NCBI RefSeq assembly: GCF_036173125.1
Contig: NZ_CP108054.1
Span: 1,178,001-1,242,000, forward strand
Reading direction: 5' to 3'
DNA length: 64,000 nucleotides
Source: Streptomyces sp. NBC_00286
GTDB lineage: Bacteria; Actinomycetota; Actinomycetes; Streptomycetales; Streptomycetaceae
The translations under genes were made by a program, and so were the position numbers. This document shows, in pieces, positions 1 to 9,382 of this stretch (within the stretch, counting starts at the first letter, position 1; each line of letters starts with the position of its first letter). The notes under the pieces were generated by a model. The model had not been told where the DNA came from and made no database searches. It saw only the letters and a program-made list of their open reading frames with translations.

Positions 1-1
1 G

Positions 2-172
2 GAGGAACTCGCCGGCATCGCCGAGGCGTGTGCGGACGGCGGGCATGAGGTCGTCGGCGTCGTCGTCGCCGCCCCGGTCTCGGCCCGTACGACGCCGTCC
101 GCCGGCCAGGTGCCCGAGAACGGCACTCCCGTACTCGCGGTTCGCGGCTCTGCGACGGGAGGTTCGGCGTGA
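2..172 (+). CDS. C-terminal end of an exopolysaccharide chain-length/capsule protein (partial)
   Basis: The frame is open from the window edge to a TGA at 170-172 and encodes the last 56 residues of a protein. The visible part contains EACADGGHEVVGVVVA followed by a Pro/Thr-rich tail. The end of the next protein (residues about 430-480) has a comparable 'predict and retrieve' strand pattern, so this could be a related Wzz or BY-kinase-like protein, but that is inference from a short piece. Its stop overlaps the GTG start of the next gene by 4 bases, so the two are translationally coupled in the same operon. Confidence 0.5.
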   Translation, partial: EELAGIAEACADGGHEVVGVVVAAPVSARTTPSAGQVPENGTPVLAVRGSATGGSA

Positions 173-1728
173 CGACGCGTACGACTTCGGAATCGTCGGC
201 AGCCACTCCGCTCTTCGACCTGCAGTCGCTGGTGGTGTCGGTGCGCAGGCGCCGCCGCTTCTGGTGCGCCATGGCGCTGCTCGGCCTGCTGGCCGGCGCG
301 GCGGTGGCCGTTCTGATGCCGCCGCCGCCGAGCGCGGTGACCAAAGTGCTGGTCGCGCATGCGGAGGACCAGCCGAACGACATGGGAACGCTGATCCGCA
401 CCGACGTCGCCGTGCTGGAGACCACGAGGATCGCCGGCAAGGCCCTGCAGTCCCTCAACTCCTCGGAAGACGCGGCGGACTTCATGCGGGACTACCGGGG
501 CACCGGCTTGACCAACAACCTGCTGCAGATCGATGTGACGGGTGACAGCGACGCGGAAGCCGTGGCCCGTGCCGAGGCGCTGGCCGACGCGTTCGTCGCG
601 GACCATGAGCGGCGGATGCGGGAAACCGCGACAGCCGAGGCCAAGGCCCTGCTCGACCAGCGTGACCGCATGCGGGACGAACTCGCCGAGGTCAACAAGG
701 AGATCGGCGACCGGTCGCCGGAGACGGAGAGCGACCCGAAGGAGTCCGCAAGCATCGAGACGCTCTACGCCCGCCGGGCCGAACTCGACTCGCGGATCGC
801 CGACTTCGACCAGCGTGCCGCCGAAGCGCGCACCGGGACGCCCAAGGTCATCGCCGGCACACAGATCGTGGACGCCCCGCGCGCGGTGCAGCACTCCCTG
901 CCCAAGGCCGCCGCCACCAACGCCGCGATCGGACTCGTCCTCGGGCTCGTCCTCGGGCTCGCGCTCGCCGCGGTCCGCACGGTGGTGGCGGACCGCCCCG
1001 TACTGCGCCGGGACATCGCGGCGAACCTGGGCGCCTCGGTCATCGCGGAACTGCCCCACCGATCCAGCAGGTGGTGGCGGCGCCGACGGACCCGGGTGGC
1101 ACGCGAGCGGCTCACCACGAGCCTGGCCCGCACCGTACGCGGCTCCGCGGAACCGGTGTCGCTGCTGGAGCTGGGCTGCGCGCGCCACACGAGCGTGCTC
1201 GCCCTGGACGTCGCCAGGGCACTGATGGCGCAGGGGCCGGTGGTCGTCATCGACGGTCTGCCCGGCCCGCAGCTCGCAAAGCGCCGCCCGAAGCCGGGAG
1301 ACCCGACCGTGGTCAGCGGCGAGCCTGCCGCGGCCGAGTCGCCTCAGGAGCGCCGGCTCGGCGTCGGCTCGGTGGCGCCCGGTACGGCGTGGACCGACCT
1401 CCAGTACCTCGGCACCCAGACCGTGCTCGTCGTACGGGCCGGGCACGGCAGCGCCGCATGGCTGCACACCGTGGCACGGCAACTCGCGGACCAGCACATT
1501 CCGGTGATCGGCGTGGTGCTGATCGACCCCGACCCGCGGGACCGGACGGACGGCACGCTGTGGGACGGGCTGGGCACCGCGCTGCGCGGCCACAACGAGC
1601 GGCTGGCCCGGCAGAACGGTGGGGGTACCTCCCACGCCGTTCAGGCAGTGGGGGAACGCCGGCTGCGGACGGAGCGGCTGCCGAGTCTGGCCGCACGCGT
1701 CCCGGACAGCGACCAGGAGGCGCGGTAG
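169..1728 (+). CDS. Wzz-like polysaccharide chain-length protein with degenerate BY-kinase domain
   Basis: 519 residues, GTG start overlapping the previous stop. A membrane segment at about residues 31-50 is followed by the Pro-rich stretch typical of Wzz proteins (PPPPS), a long charged coiled-coil-like periplasmic region (about 130-225), and a second membrane segment at about 249-270. The remaining 240 residues follow the layout of a CpsD/Wzc tyrosine kinase, but the Walker A position reads CARHTSV without the GK(S/T) core, a Walker A'-like VVVIDG remains, and no C-terminal tyrosine cluster is present. I infer a membrane co-polymerase that sets chain length and has lost kinase activity. A small palindrome interrupts the C-terminal coding part at about 1621-1655. 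Confidence 0.75.
   Translation: MTTRTTSESSAATPLFDLQSLVVSVRRRRRFWCAMALLGLLAGAAVAVLMPPPPSAVTKVLVAHAEDQPNDMGTLIRTDVAVLETTRIAGKALQSLNSSEDAADFMRDYRGTGLTNNLLQIDVTGDSDAEAVARAEALADAFVADHERRMRETATAEAKALLDQRDRMRDELAEVNKEIGDRSPETESDPKESASIETLYARRAELDSRIADFDQRAAEARTGTPKVIAGTQIVDAPRAVQHSLPKAAATNAAIGLVLGLVLGLALAAVRTVVADRPVLRRDIAANLGASVIAELPHRSSRWWRRRRTRVARERLTTSLARTVRGSAEPVSLLELGCARHTSVLALDVARALMAQGPVVVIDGLPGPQLAKRRPKPGDPTVVSGEPAAAESPQERRLGVGSVAPGTAWTDLQYLGTQTVLVVRAGHGSAAWLHTVARQLADQHIPVIGVVLIDPDPRDRTDGTLWDGLGTALRGHNERLARQNGGGTSHAVQAVGERRLRTERLPSLAARVPDSDQEAR
1621..1655. repeat. Small palindromic element inside the Wzz-like gene
   Basis: GGGGGTACC, then CTCCCAC (1629-1635) and GTGGGGG (1648-1654) form a hairpin with one wobble pair and a 12-base loop. 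Similar GGGGGTACC-hairpin-GTGGGGG units are scattered through Streptomyces genomes as REP-like repeats (general knowledge). Here it adds the residues GGGTSHAVQAVGER to the protein. Confidence 0.5.
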
Positions 1729-1731
1729 GAC

Positions 1732-3669
1732 ATGTGTGGCATCGCAGGCACCTACCGATGGCCGGACGGGAAGGCCGTGACCGACCGGCTCACCGACACC
1801 CTCGCCCACCGCGGTCCGGACGGGGCGGGCCGGTACGGCCACCCCTTCGGTGACGGCGAAGTACAGCTCGGGCACCGCCGGTTGGCCATCATCGACCTGT
1901 CCGAGACCGGCGCCCAGCCGATGGTCTCGGACGGCCTCGCGCTCACGTACAACGGAGAGCTGTACAACGCGCCCGAGCTGCGTGCCGAGCTGGCCGCCGC
2001 CGGAGTGCGCTTCCGCGGTACCTCCGACACCGAGGTCCTCCTCGAGGCCTGGCGGCGCTGGGGCACGGACTGCCTGCCCCGGCTGCGCGGCATGTTCGCG
2101 TTCGGGATCTTCGACGAGCGCACCGGTGAACTGGTGCTGGCCCGCGACCAGTTGGGCATCAAGCCGCTGTTCCTGCTGCGGCGCGGCGAGGGCCTGGTGT
2201 TCGCCTCCGAGCTCAAGGCGCTCGCCGCCGCGACCGGCGGGAAGCTGGAGGTCGACCATGCGGCGCTGGTGGCCTCGCTGCTCTACTACTGGGTGCCGGA
2301 CTCACGCTGCGCGTTCCGCGAGGCGGAGAAGCTGCCGCCGGGGAGCTGGCTGCGGTGCCGGCCCGACGGCCGGGTGGAGCGCGGCCGGTACTGGCACCTG
2401 AAGGACGTCGCCGCCGAGGGCCGGGAGCGGGCCCGGAGCGGCGAACGGCCGGACCTGGCCGCCATCGTCGAGGAGTCGACCCGGCAGCACCTGCTCTCCG
2501 ACGTACCTGTGGCGACCTTCCTCTCCGGCGGCCTCGACTCCAGCTACCTGACCGCGCTGGCCGCCCGCCACCAACCCGGGATCTCCGCCTACACGATCGG
2601 ATTCCGCGCCGAGGACGCCAAGTTCGAGGCGATGCCGGACGACCTGCGCTACGCCCGGCAGGTGGCCGAGCGGTTCGGCGTCGACCTGCACGAGATCGAG
2701 ATCGCCCCGAACGTGCTCGACCTGCTGCCGCAGATGACGTACCACCTGGACGAGCCGATCGGCGACCCCGCCGCGATCAACACGTACCTGATCTGTACGG
2801 CCGCCCGGGAGGCCGGGGTCAAGGTGATGCTCTCGGGGATGGGCGCCGACGAGCTGTTCGCCGGGTACCGCAAGCACCTGGCCAACCTGCTAGCGCTGCG
2901 CTACCAGCGCGTCCCGCGCCCCCTGCGGCGCGGGCTGTCCAGGGCCGTGGACCGGCTGCCGGTCGCCACCGCCCGCCGGGGGTACCGGTCGGTGCGCTTC
3001 GCGAAGCGGTTCCTCTCCTTCGCCGATCTGCCGGAGGAGACCGCGTTCCGGCGCAGTTACACCATGTACGACCAGGACGAGCTGCTCGCCCTCCTCGACC
3101 CGGACCTGGCCGGGACGGTCGACGACGTACTGACCGAGCACGCAGACATCTACGAGGACAACGACCTCGACGACTTCGTCAACCGCATGTGCCTGACCGA
3201 CGCTCGGATGTTCCTGCCGGGCCTGAACCTCGCCTACACGGACCGGTCGAGCATGGCCGCGTCGACCGAGGTGCGGGTGCCGTACGTGGACGTCGAGGTG
3301 GTCAAGGCGGCGTTCGCCGTGCCCGGCGATCGCAAGATCGTCGGACGACAGGGCAAGGCCGTCCTGAAGGAGGCGGCCACCTCGGTCCTGCCCCGGGAGA
3401 TCGTGTATCGCCCCAAGGGCCTGTTCAGCGCCCCGCTGCGCGCCTGGATGAGCCGGGATCTGGCCCCGTTGGTGCGCGAGGTGGTCAACGACGGCGTGCT
3501 CGTCCGTTCCGGCTTGCTGCGCCGGGACGCGCTGGCGCGGATGGTCGCCGAGGACGCCGCCGGACAGCGGGACTTCTCCAAGCATCTGTGGCACGTGCTG
3601 ACCCTCGAGTACTGGTATCGCGACGCGACCTCTGGGTCCGGCTCTGGGTCCGGTCAGAGCACTCGGTAA
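1732..3669 (+). CDS. asnB: Asparagine synthase (glutamine-hydrolysing)
   Basis: 645 residues. It starts MCGIAG, which places the catalytic N-terminal Cys2 of the class II glutaminase domain directly after Met. The synthetase domain carries the pyrophosphate-loop motif SGGLDSS at about residue 264. The family makes asparagine from aspartate, ATP and glutamine, but paralogues inside polysaccharide loci probably amidate another carboxylate, possibly a uronic acid in the glycan (inference). The C-terminus ends in a Gly-Ser repeat coded by two copies of a 12-base repeat. Three bases separate it from the upstream gene. Confidence 0.88.
   Translation: MCGIAGTYRWPDGKAVTDRLTDTLAHRGPDGAGRYGHPFGDGEVQLGHRRLAIIDLSETGAQPMVSDGLALTYNGELYNAPELRAELAAAGVRFRGTSDTEVLLEAWRRWGTDCLPRLRGMFAFGIFDERTGELVLARDQLGIKPLFLLRRGEGLVFASELKALAAATGGKLEVDHAALVASLLYYWVPDSRCAFREAEKLPPGSWLRCRPDGRVERGRYWHLKDVAAEGRERARSGERPDLAAIVEESTRQHLLSDVPVATFLSGGLDSSYLTALAARHQPGISAYTIGFRAEDAKFEAMPDDLRYARQVAERFGVDLHEIEIAPNVLDLLPQMTYHLDEPIGDPAAINTYLICTAAREAGVKVMLSGMGADELFAGYRKHLANLLALRYQRVPRPLRRGLSRAVDRLPVATARRGYRSVRFAKRFLSFADLPEETAFRRSYTMYDQDELLALLDPDLAGTVDDVLTEHADIYEDNDLDDFVNRMCLTDARMFLPGLNLAYTDRSSMAASTEVRVPYVDVEVVKAAFAVPGDRKIVGRQGKAVLKEAATSVLPREIVYRPKGLFSAPLRAWMSRDLAPLVREVVNDGVLVRSGLLRRDALARMVAEDAAGQRDFSKHLWHVLTLEYWYRDATSGSGSGSGQSTR
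3631..3654. repeat. 12-base repeat, two copies, at the asnB 3' end
   Basis: TCTGGGTCCGGC followed by TCTGGGTCCGGT codes Ser-Gly repeats at the extreme C-terminus of asparagine synthase. Confidence 0.85.
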
Positions 3670-3695
3670 ACCGCTTAGGAATCAGAGGAGTTCGA

Positions 3696-5867
3696 GTGAA
3701 GCAGGTTGTACAGAACTACAAGAGCGGCGAGCTGGCGGTGCTCGACGTGCCGGTGCCGGGGTGCAAGCCGGGCGGTGTGCTCGTCCGCAGCGCCTACTCG
3801 CTGATCTCCACCGGAACCGAGCTCATGAAGGTGTCCGAGGCCGGCATGTCGATGCTGGGCAAGGCCCGCTCCCGCCCTGACCAGGTGGCCAAGGTCATGC
3901 AGAGCGTGGCCACCAACGGGGTGCCCGCCACCTACCGCAAGGTGATGGGCAAGCTGGACTCCTATACGCCGCTGGGCTATTCGCTGTGCGGGGTGGTCGA
4001 GCAGGTCGGCGCCGGCATCGACGATGTGAAGGTCGGCGACCTCGTGGCCTGCGCCGGCAACGAGCACGCCTTGCACGCCGAGCTGAACTGGGTGCCGAAG
4101 AACCTCTACGCCCCGGTGCCGGACGGCCTCGCGCCGCGGCACGCGGCCTTCGGCACCGTCGGGTCGATCGCGCTGCAGGGCGTCCGCCAAGGCGAGCCGC
4201 AGCTCGGCGAAGTGGCGCTGGTCATCGGACTCGGGCTGATCGGACAACTGGTGGTGCAGCTGCTCGCCGCCTCGGGAGTCCGCGTCGTCGGCGCCGACCC
4301 CGACCCGGTGCGCTGCGAGCTCGCCGAGCGTCTGGGCGCCGCGGCCTGCGGCGATCCCGCGTCCGCCGCCGTGGAAGCCGCCGTCGCCGAACTCACCGAC
4401 GGTCACGGCGTGGACCAGGTGTATCTGGCCGCCGGCGGCGGCAGCAACCAACCCGTCGAGCTGGCCGCCAAGTTGAGCCGGGACCGCGGCCGGGTCGTCG
4501 ACATCGGCAAGTGCCGCCTGGACCTGCCCTGGAACGCGTACTACGAGAAGGAGCTAGACGTCCGGTTCTCCCGCTCGTACGGCCCCGGACGCTACGACCC
4601 GGAGTACGAGCTGGAGGGGCGCGATTACCCGATCGGCTACGTCCGCTGGACCGAGCGCCGCAACCTCGCGTGCTTCCTCGACCTCGTCGCCCGCGGCAGC
4701 GTCGATGTGGAGCCCCTGATCTCCCAGGTCGCCGACTTCGACGACGCGGTCGAGACGTATCAGAGCTTGAAGGACGGCGAGTTGAAGGCCGTGGCCGTGC
4801 TGTTCCGGTACCCCGAACAGGCGGTGGAAGCCGAGGCTCCGGCGGTGGCCGTTCCTCCGGTGAACGTGAAGCCGAGTACGGCCCGGGCCGCCAAGACACC
4901 GGTGCGCCTCGCGTTCGTCGGTGCGGGGAACTACGCGACGTCGATGCTGCTGCCGCATCTGGCCCAGCGCGACGGCGTGGAGTTGTCGACCGTCGTGACC
5001 ACGACGGCGCTGTCCGCGGCCAACGCGCAGCGAAAGTTCGGCTTCACCGAGGCGACCACCGACCTCGACGCCGTACTCGGCGACAAGTCCATCGACGCGG
5101 TGTTCGTGGTCACCCGGCACAGCTCGCACGCCGAACTGACCCGACAGGCGCTGCTGGCCGGCAAGACCGTATTCGTGGAGAAGCCCCTGGCCCTCACCGA
5201 GGACGAGCTGGCCGGCGTACTCGCAGCGGTGGAGGAGTCCGGCAACGACCGGCTGCAGGTCGGTTTCAACCGCCGGTTCGCGCCGCTGCTGCAGGAGGCC
5301 AGGCAGCGGTTCGGCGCCCGGACCGGTCCGGCGAGCCTGCGCTACCTGGTCAACGCGGGCCGGCTGCAGCACGGCAGCTGGTACCTCCAACAGGGCACCG
5401 AGGGCTCGCGGTTCGCCGGCGAGGGCGGACACTTCCTCGACACGGCGAGCTGGCTGCTCGAGGCCGACCCGGTGTCGGTGTACGCGGTCGCCACGTCCGG
5501 CAACGAGGACCTCCAGGTCGTACTGCGCTACCCCGACGGGTCCACCGCCACCATCAGTTACGTCACCACCGGCGCGCCCGGCTTCCCCAAGGAGACGCTG
5601 GACTTGGTCGCGGACGGCAAGGTGCTGCGGCTCGACGACTTCGTCCGTGCCTCGGTCTACGGCCGTAAGCGGTGGGTCAGTTCGCGGCTGCCCAAGGCCC
5701 GGGACAAGGGCCAGAACGCCGAACTGGCCGCGTTCATCAAGGCCGTACGGACCGACGGGCCGATGCCGGTGCCGCTTCAGTCGCTGGTCGCCACCACGGC
5801 GGCCACCCTCGCCGTACAGACCAGCCTGGCGGCCGGTGCCCCGGTGACGTTGGCGGGGGCGCGATGA
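3696..5867 (+). CDS. Bi-domain oxidoreductase (zinc-type alcohol dehydrogenase fold plus Gfo/Idh/MocA domain)
   Basis: 723 residues from the GTG at 3696, preceded by an AGAGGAG ribosome site; the frame is open further upstream but overlaps asnB. The N-terminal half (to about 375) is a medium-chain dehydrogenase with a GLGLIGQLVVQLL nucleotide-binding loop. The C-terminal half begins with VRLAFVGAGNYATSMLL, a GxGxxA-type Rossmann loop, and has VEKPLAL, the conserved EKP motif of the Gfo/Idh/MocA family. Such fusions are known from polysaccharide loci, next to heparinase-like genes as here. It probably oxidises or isomerises a sugar nucleotide or a polymer-derived sugar. The stop overlaps the next start (ATGA). 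Confidence 0.85.
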   Translation: MKQVVQNYKSGELAVLDVPVPGCKPGGVLVRSAYSLISTGTELMKVSEAGMSMLGKARSRPDQVAKVMQSVATNGVPATYRKVMGKLDSYTPLGYSLCGVVEQVGAGIDDVKVGDLVACAGNEHALHAELNWVPKNLYAPVPDGLAPRHAAFGTVGSIALQGVRQGEPQLGEVALVIGLGLIGQLVVQLLAASGVRVVGADPDPVRCELAERLGAAACGDPASAAVEAAVAELTDGHGVDQVYLAAGGGSNQPVELAAKLSRDRGRVVDIGKCRLDLPWNAYYEKELDVRFSRSYGPGRYDPEYELEGRDYPIGYVRWTERRNLACFLDLVARGSVDVEPLISQVADFDDAVETYQSLKDGELKAVAVLFRYPEQAVEAEAPAVAVPPVNVKPSTARAAKTPVRLAFVGAGNYATSMLLPHLAQRDGVELSTVVTTTALSAANAQRKFGFTEATTDLDAVLGDKSIDAVFVVTRHSSHAELTRQALLAGKTVFVEKPLALTEDELAGVLAAVEESGNDRLQVGFNRRFAPLLQEARQRFGARTGPASLRYLVNAGRLQHGSWYLQQGTEGSRFAGEGGHFLDTASWLLEADPVSVYAVATSGNEDLQVVLRYPDGSTATISYVTTGAPGFPKETLDLVADGKVLRLDDFVRASVYGRKRWVSSRLPKARDKGQNAELAAFIKAVRTDGPMPVPLQSLVATTAATLAVQTSLAAGAPVTLAGAR

Positions 5868-7834
5868 CTGTGATCTCGGGGAGTCCGGGCTGGTACCTGC
5901 GGCGGCTGTCCCGGATGGGACCGCAGGAGGTCGCGGGCCGGGCGGGCGACGCGGTGCGCAGACGGCGGTGGCGGTCGGCGCGGCCCAACTGCCCGAGCGT
6001 GACCGGCGCCCGCTTCACCGCGGTACTGCCCGCCGGGGCGATCGCCGCTGTGCCACCGGACGCCGCGAAGCGTCTTGTCGCCGAGGCGGACCGGTTTATG
6101 TACGGGCACGTCGAGTACTTCGGGGTGGTCCGCGACGACCTGACCGACCCGGACTGGTGGTGCGACCCGAAGACCGGGCGCCGGGCTCCGTGGGGCTACG
6201 CGTTCGACGTGCCGTACCGGAACGAGGACGCGGTGGGGGACATCAAGCAGATCTGGGAGCTGTCCCGGCATCAGTACCTCACCGTGCTCGCCGCCGCCTA
6301 CGCGATCACCGGGAACGAGCGGTACGCCGAGCGCGTGGCCGAGCATCTGCGGTCGTGGTGGGCGGCCAACCCACCGCTGCGCGGCGTGCACTGGATCAGC
6401 GGCATCGAGCTGGGCATTCGGCTGCTGTCCTGGGTGTGGATCCGCCGGCTGCTGGACGGCTGGCCGGGCGCGGCGGAGCTGTTCGAGGGCAACCCGGTGG
6501 CGCTGAACCAGATCTGGCACCACCAGCGCTGGCTGGCCGCCTTCCCCAGCCGGGGGTCTTCGGCGAACAACCACGTCATCGCCGAGGCCGCCGGACAGTT
6601 CGCGGCGGCCTGCGCGTTCGGCTGGTTCCCCTCCTCGGCGCGTTGGCGAGCCGACGCGCTGCGGTCGCTGGAGCGGCATCTGCGCGGCAACACCTTCGGC
6701 TCCGGCCTCAACCGCGAGCTGGCCACCGAATACCACGGGCTCGTACTGGAGTTGGGCCTGGCAGCGGTGGCCGAGGCGGACGCCGCCGACGTACCGGTCC
6801 CCGCGACCGTCCGCCTTGTGCTGCTGCGAATGACCGACGCGCTCGCGGCCATCGTGGACAGCCGGCTGCGGCCGCCGCGCCAGGGGGACGCGGACGACGG
6901 GCACGGTCTGATCGTGGACGGCGCGGGCACCAACCGCTGGGCCTCGCTGCTGGCCACCGGGGACGCCGTGTTCGGCCGGCTCGCCTGGTGGCCGGAGGTG
7001 ACCGGCACGGACGTACGCACCCCGCTGCTGACCGCGCTCATCAAACCCGCTGAACCGACCGTGGCCCGACCGGCAAGCCGCCCTGCGCACTTCGCCGACG
7101 CGGGGCTCACCATCCTGCGCGGCCCGGGAGAGATCTGGTGCCGCTGCGACGGCGGCCCGCACGGCTTCCTGTCCATCGCCGCGCACGCCCACGCGGACGC
7201 GCTGTCCGTGGAGGTCCGGCACGACGGGGTCGACGTGCTCGCCGACCCGGGGACGTACTGCTACCACGGGCAGCCCGAGTGGCGGCAGTACTTCCGGTCG
7301 ACCCTCGGCCACAACACCCTGCAGTTGGACGGCGGTGACCAGTCCGTCTCGGGCGGCCCGTTCCTGTGGACCAGGCATGCGCGCAGCCGCGTCCTGGCCG
7401 TGGACACATCCGGCACCTCCGACGGGGGTGTGGCCCGCTGGTGTGCCGAGCACGACGGCTACGAGCCTTCCGTGCACCGTCGCCGGGTGGAACTGACCCC
7501 CGCGAGCCGGGAGTTGATGGTCGTCGACGAGGTCCGCGGCCAACACACCCAGCGCCGGGCCGTGCACTTGGCGTTCCACCTCGGCCCGGCGATCACCGCG
7601 GACCTGACGGGCAACCGGGCACAACTCACCTGGACCCGGGACGGCGAGGACCGTTCCGCGGTGCTCGACCTGCCGGGGCAGCTGTCCTGGCGGGCGCATA
7701 GCGGCGAGACCGATCCGCCGCTGGGCTGGTACTCCGCCGGATTCGGGCGCAAGGAACCCTCGACAACGCTGGTCGGCACCGGTTTCGCCGACGGCGCGGA
7801 GAGGTTCACCACCGTGCTCAGGTTCCGCGGCTAG
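5864..7834 (+). CDS. Heparinase II/III family protein
   Basis: 656 residues from an ATG that overlaps the previous stop. The N-terminal part has the alpha-toroid look of polysaccharide lyases (NNHVIAEAAGQF). The C-terminal heparinase II/III beta-sandwich carries the family block AAHAHADALSVEV, then DPGTYCYHG and LGHNTLQLDG. No signal peptide is evident. Members linked to exopolysaccharide operons are thought to be lyases that trim or release the uronic-acid-containing polymer. Substrate cannot be read from sequence. Confidence 0.85.
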   Translation: MTVISGSPGWYLRRLSRMGPQEVAGRAGDAVRRRRWRSARPNCPSVTGARFTAVLPAGAIAAVPPDAAKRLVAEADRFMYGHVEYFGVVRDDLTDPDWWCDPKTGRRAPWGYAFDVPYRNEDAVGDIKQIWELSRHQYLTVLAAAYAITGNERYAERVAEHLRSWWAANPPLRGVHWISGIELGIRLLSWVWIRRLLDGWPGAAELFEGNPVALNQIWHHQRWLAAFPSRGSSANNHVIAEAAGQFAAACAFGWFPSSARWRADALRSLERHLRGNTFGSGLNRELATEYHGLVLELGLAAVAEADAADVPVPATVRLVLLRMTDALAAIVDSRLRPPRQGDADDGHGLIVDGAGTNRWASLLATGDAVFGRLAWWPEVTGTDVRTPLLTALIKPAEPTVARPASRPAHFADAGLTILRGPGEIWCRCDGGPHGFLSIAAHAHADALSVEVRHDGVDVLADPGTYCYHGQPEWRQYFRSTLGHNTLQLDGGDQSVSGGPFLWTRHARSRVLAVDTSGTSDGGVARWCAEHDGYEPSVHRRRVELTPASRELMVVDEVRGQHTQRRAVHLAFHLGPAITADLTGNRAQLTWTRDGEDRSAVLDLPGQLSWRAHSGETDPPLGWYSAGFGRKEPSTTLVGTGFADGAERFTTVLRFRG

Positions 7835-7842
7835 GGGGGCGT

Positions 7843-9381
7843 GTGGGGATCAAGTGGCGGAACTGGGCGTTGCCGGCGGCACCGCTGGCGCTGGTCGTGC
7901 TGGCGGCGACCGGCTGTACGAGTACGCCGGACACCGGGGCGAAGCCGACCGATGCGCCTTCGGCGTCCGGGGCGCCCTCCGCGTCCGCGGCCCGGGTGTG
8001 CGCCAAGCCCGCGGCCGGTCCTGCGAAGGCGCCGGCGGGCGCGGTGACGGTCGACCCCAACGTGGTCGGTGACCTGGCCGAGAAGACGAAGAGCAGCCCC
8101 GCGGGCACCACGTTCTGGCTTCGACCGGGCAAGCACAGGCTCGAGCCGGACCGCTATGCCCAGGTCATCCCCAAGGAGGGGAACCGCTACCTCGGCGCGC
8201 CGGGCGCGGTACTCGACGGCCGGAAGACCAACCAGTACGCGTTCGGCGGCAGTGCCCGCAATGTCACCATCCGCTACCTGACCGTGCAGCGTTTCGTCGC
8301 GCCGCACGACGAGGGCGTGGTCAACCATGACTCGGCCGACGGGTGGGTGATCGAGCACGCGACGATCCAGCACAACTCCGGGGCCGGGCTGATGGCCGGT
8401 GCCCGCCAGCAGGTCCGCGCCAGCTGCCTGCGCGGCAACGGCCAGTACGGCATGAACGCGTACAAGGCCGGCGGCTCTCTCCGCGACCTGGTGATCGAGG
8501 GCAACGAGATCGTGGGCAACAACACCGGCGACTGGGAACGGCGGCGGGAGGGCTGCGGCTGCACCGGAGGCGTCAAGTTCTGGGCCGTCGACGGCGCCGA
8601 CGTACGCGGCAACTGGGTGCACGACAACCGCGGAACAGGGTTGTGGGCCGACACCAACAACAACGACTTCCGCATCGAGAACAACGTGATCGAGGCCAAC
8701 GACGGTGCCGCGCTGATCTACGAGACCAGCTACAACGCGGTCATCCGGAACAACAAGATCCGGCGGAACAACTGGGTCGAGGGACGCAGGGAAGCCGCCC
8801 GCGGCGACGACTTCCCGTTCGCGACCGTCTACCTGTCCGAGTCCGGCGGCGAACCACGGATCAAAGCCCGCACGGACAAGATCGAGATCTACCGGAACGT
8901 GCTGGAGAACAACTGGTCCGGGATCACCCTGTGGGAAAACGCCGACCGGTTCTGCAACAGCCCGGCCAACACCTCGTCCGGTGACTGCACCTTGCTGGCG
9001 CGGGACACCGACCGCTGCGTGCAGCCGGCGATCGCCAAGCCACCGCTCTACGGCGACTGCCGGTGGAAGACCCAGCGGGTGGACATCCACGACAACCGCT
9101 TCGTGCTGGACAAGTCCGTCGTCAAGTGCACGGCGAAGTGCGACCGCATGGCGGTGCTGTCCAACTACGGCACCTATCCGGACTGGTCGCCGTACAAGGG
9201 CGAGCGGGTGGCTGACGCGATCACCGGCAAGCAGCAGAACCGCTGGTACGACAACGTCTACCGCGGACCATGGAAATTCGTCGCCCACGACCCGAGCCGG
9301 GTGCTCGGCTTCGGACAGTGGCAGGGCAAGACCTATCAGCAGGACGCGGGCAGCACCCTCGCCCCCCGGGCCGGTGGTTGA
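7843..9381 (+). CDS. Secreted right-handed parallel beta-helix lipoprotein
   Basis: 512 residues, GTG start after a GGGGGG ribosome site. A lipoprotein signal with lipobox LAATGC near residue 26 is followed by a Pro/Ser/Ala-rich linker. The body shows repeated short N-rich turns (IEGNEIVGNN, VRGNWVHDN, IENNVIEAND, IRNNKIRRNN), the ladder pattern of pectate-lyase-like beta-helices. It contains several Cys residues, suggesting disulphides outside the cell. Position between a heparinase-like gene and a polymerase suggests a glycan-binding or glycan-modifying (epimerase, lyase or acyl-modifying) role at the cell surface; no catalytic signature decides among these. Confidence 0.78.
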   Translation: MGIKWRNWALPAAPLALVVLAATGCTSTPDTGAKPTDAPSASGAPSASAARVCAKPAAGPAKAPAGAVTVDPNVVGDLAEKTKSSPAGTTFWLRPGKHRLEPDRYAQVIPKEGNRYLGAPGAVLDGRKTNQYAFGGSARNVTIRYLTVQRFVAPHDEGVVNHDSADGWVIEHATIQHNSGAGLMAGARQQVRASCLRGNGQYGMNAYKAGGSLRDLVIEGNEIVGNNTGDWERRREGCGCTGGVKFWAVDGADVRGNWVHDNRGTGLWADTNNNDFRIENNVIEANDGAALIYETSYNAVIRNNKIRRNNWVEGRREAARGDDFPFATVYLSESGGEPRIKARTDKIEIYRNVLENNWSGITLWENADRFCNSPANTSSGDCTLLARDTDRCVQPAIAKPPLYGDCRWKTQRVDIHDNRFVLDKSVVKCTAKCDRMAVLSNYGTYPDWSPYKGERVADAITGKQQNRWYDNVYRGPWKFVAHDPSRVLGFGQWQGKTYQQDAGSTLAPRAGG

Positions 9382-9382
9382 G

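Noticed and set aside
5777..7699. Minus-strand open frame of 640 codons opposite the heparinase-like gene
   Set aside because: No ribosome site or domain pattern, and it is antisense to a well-supported gene.
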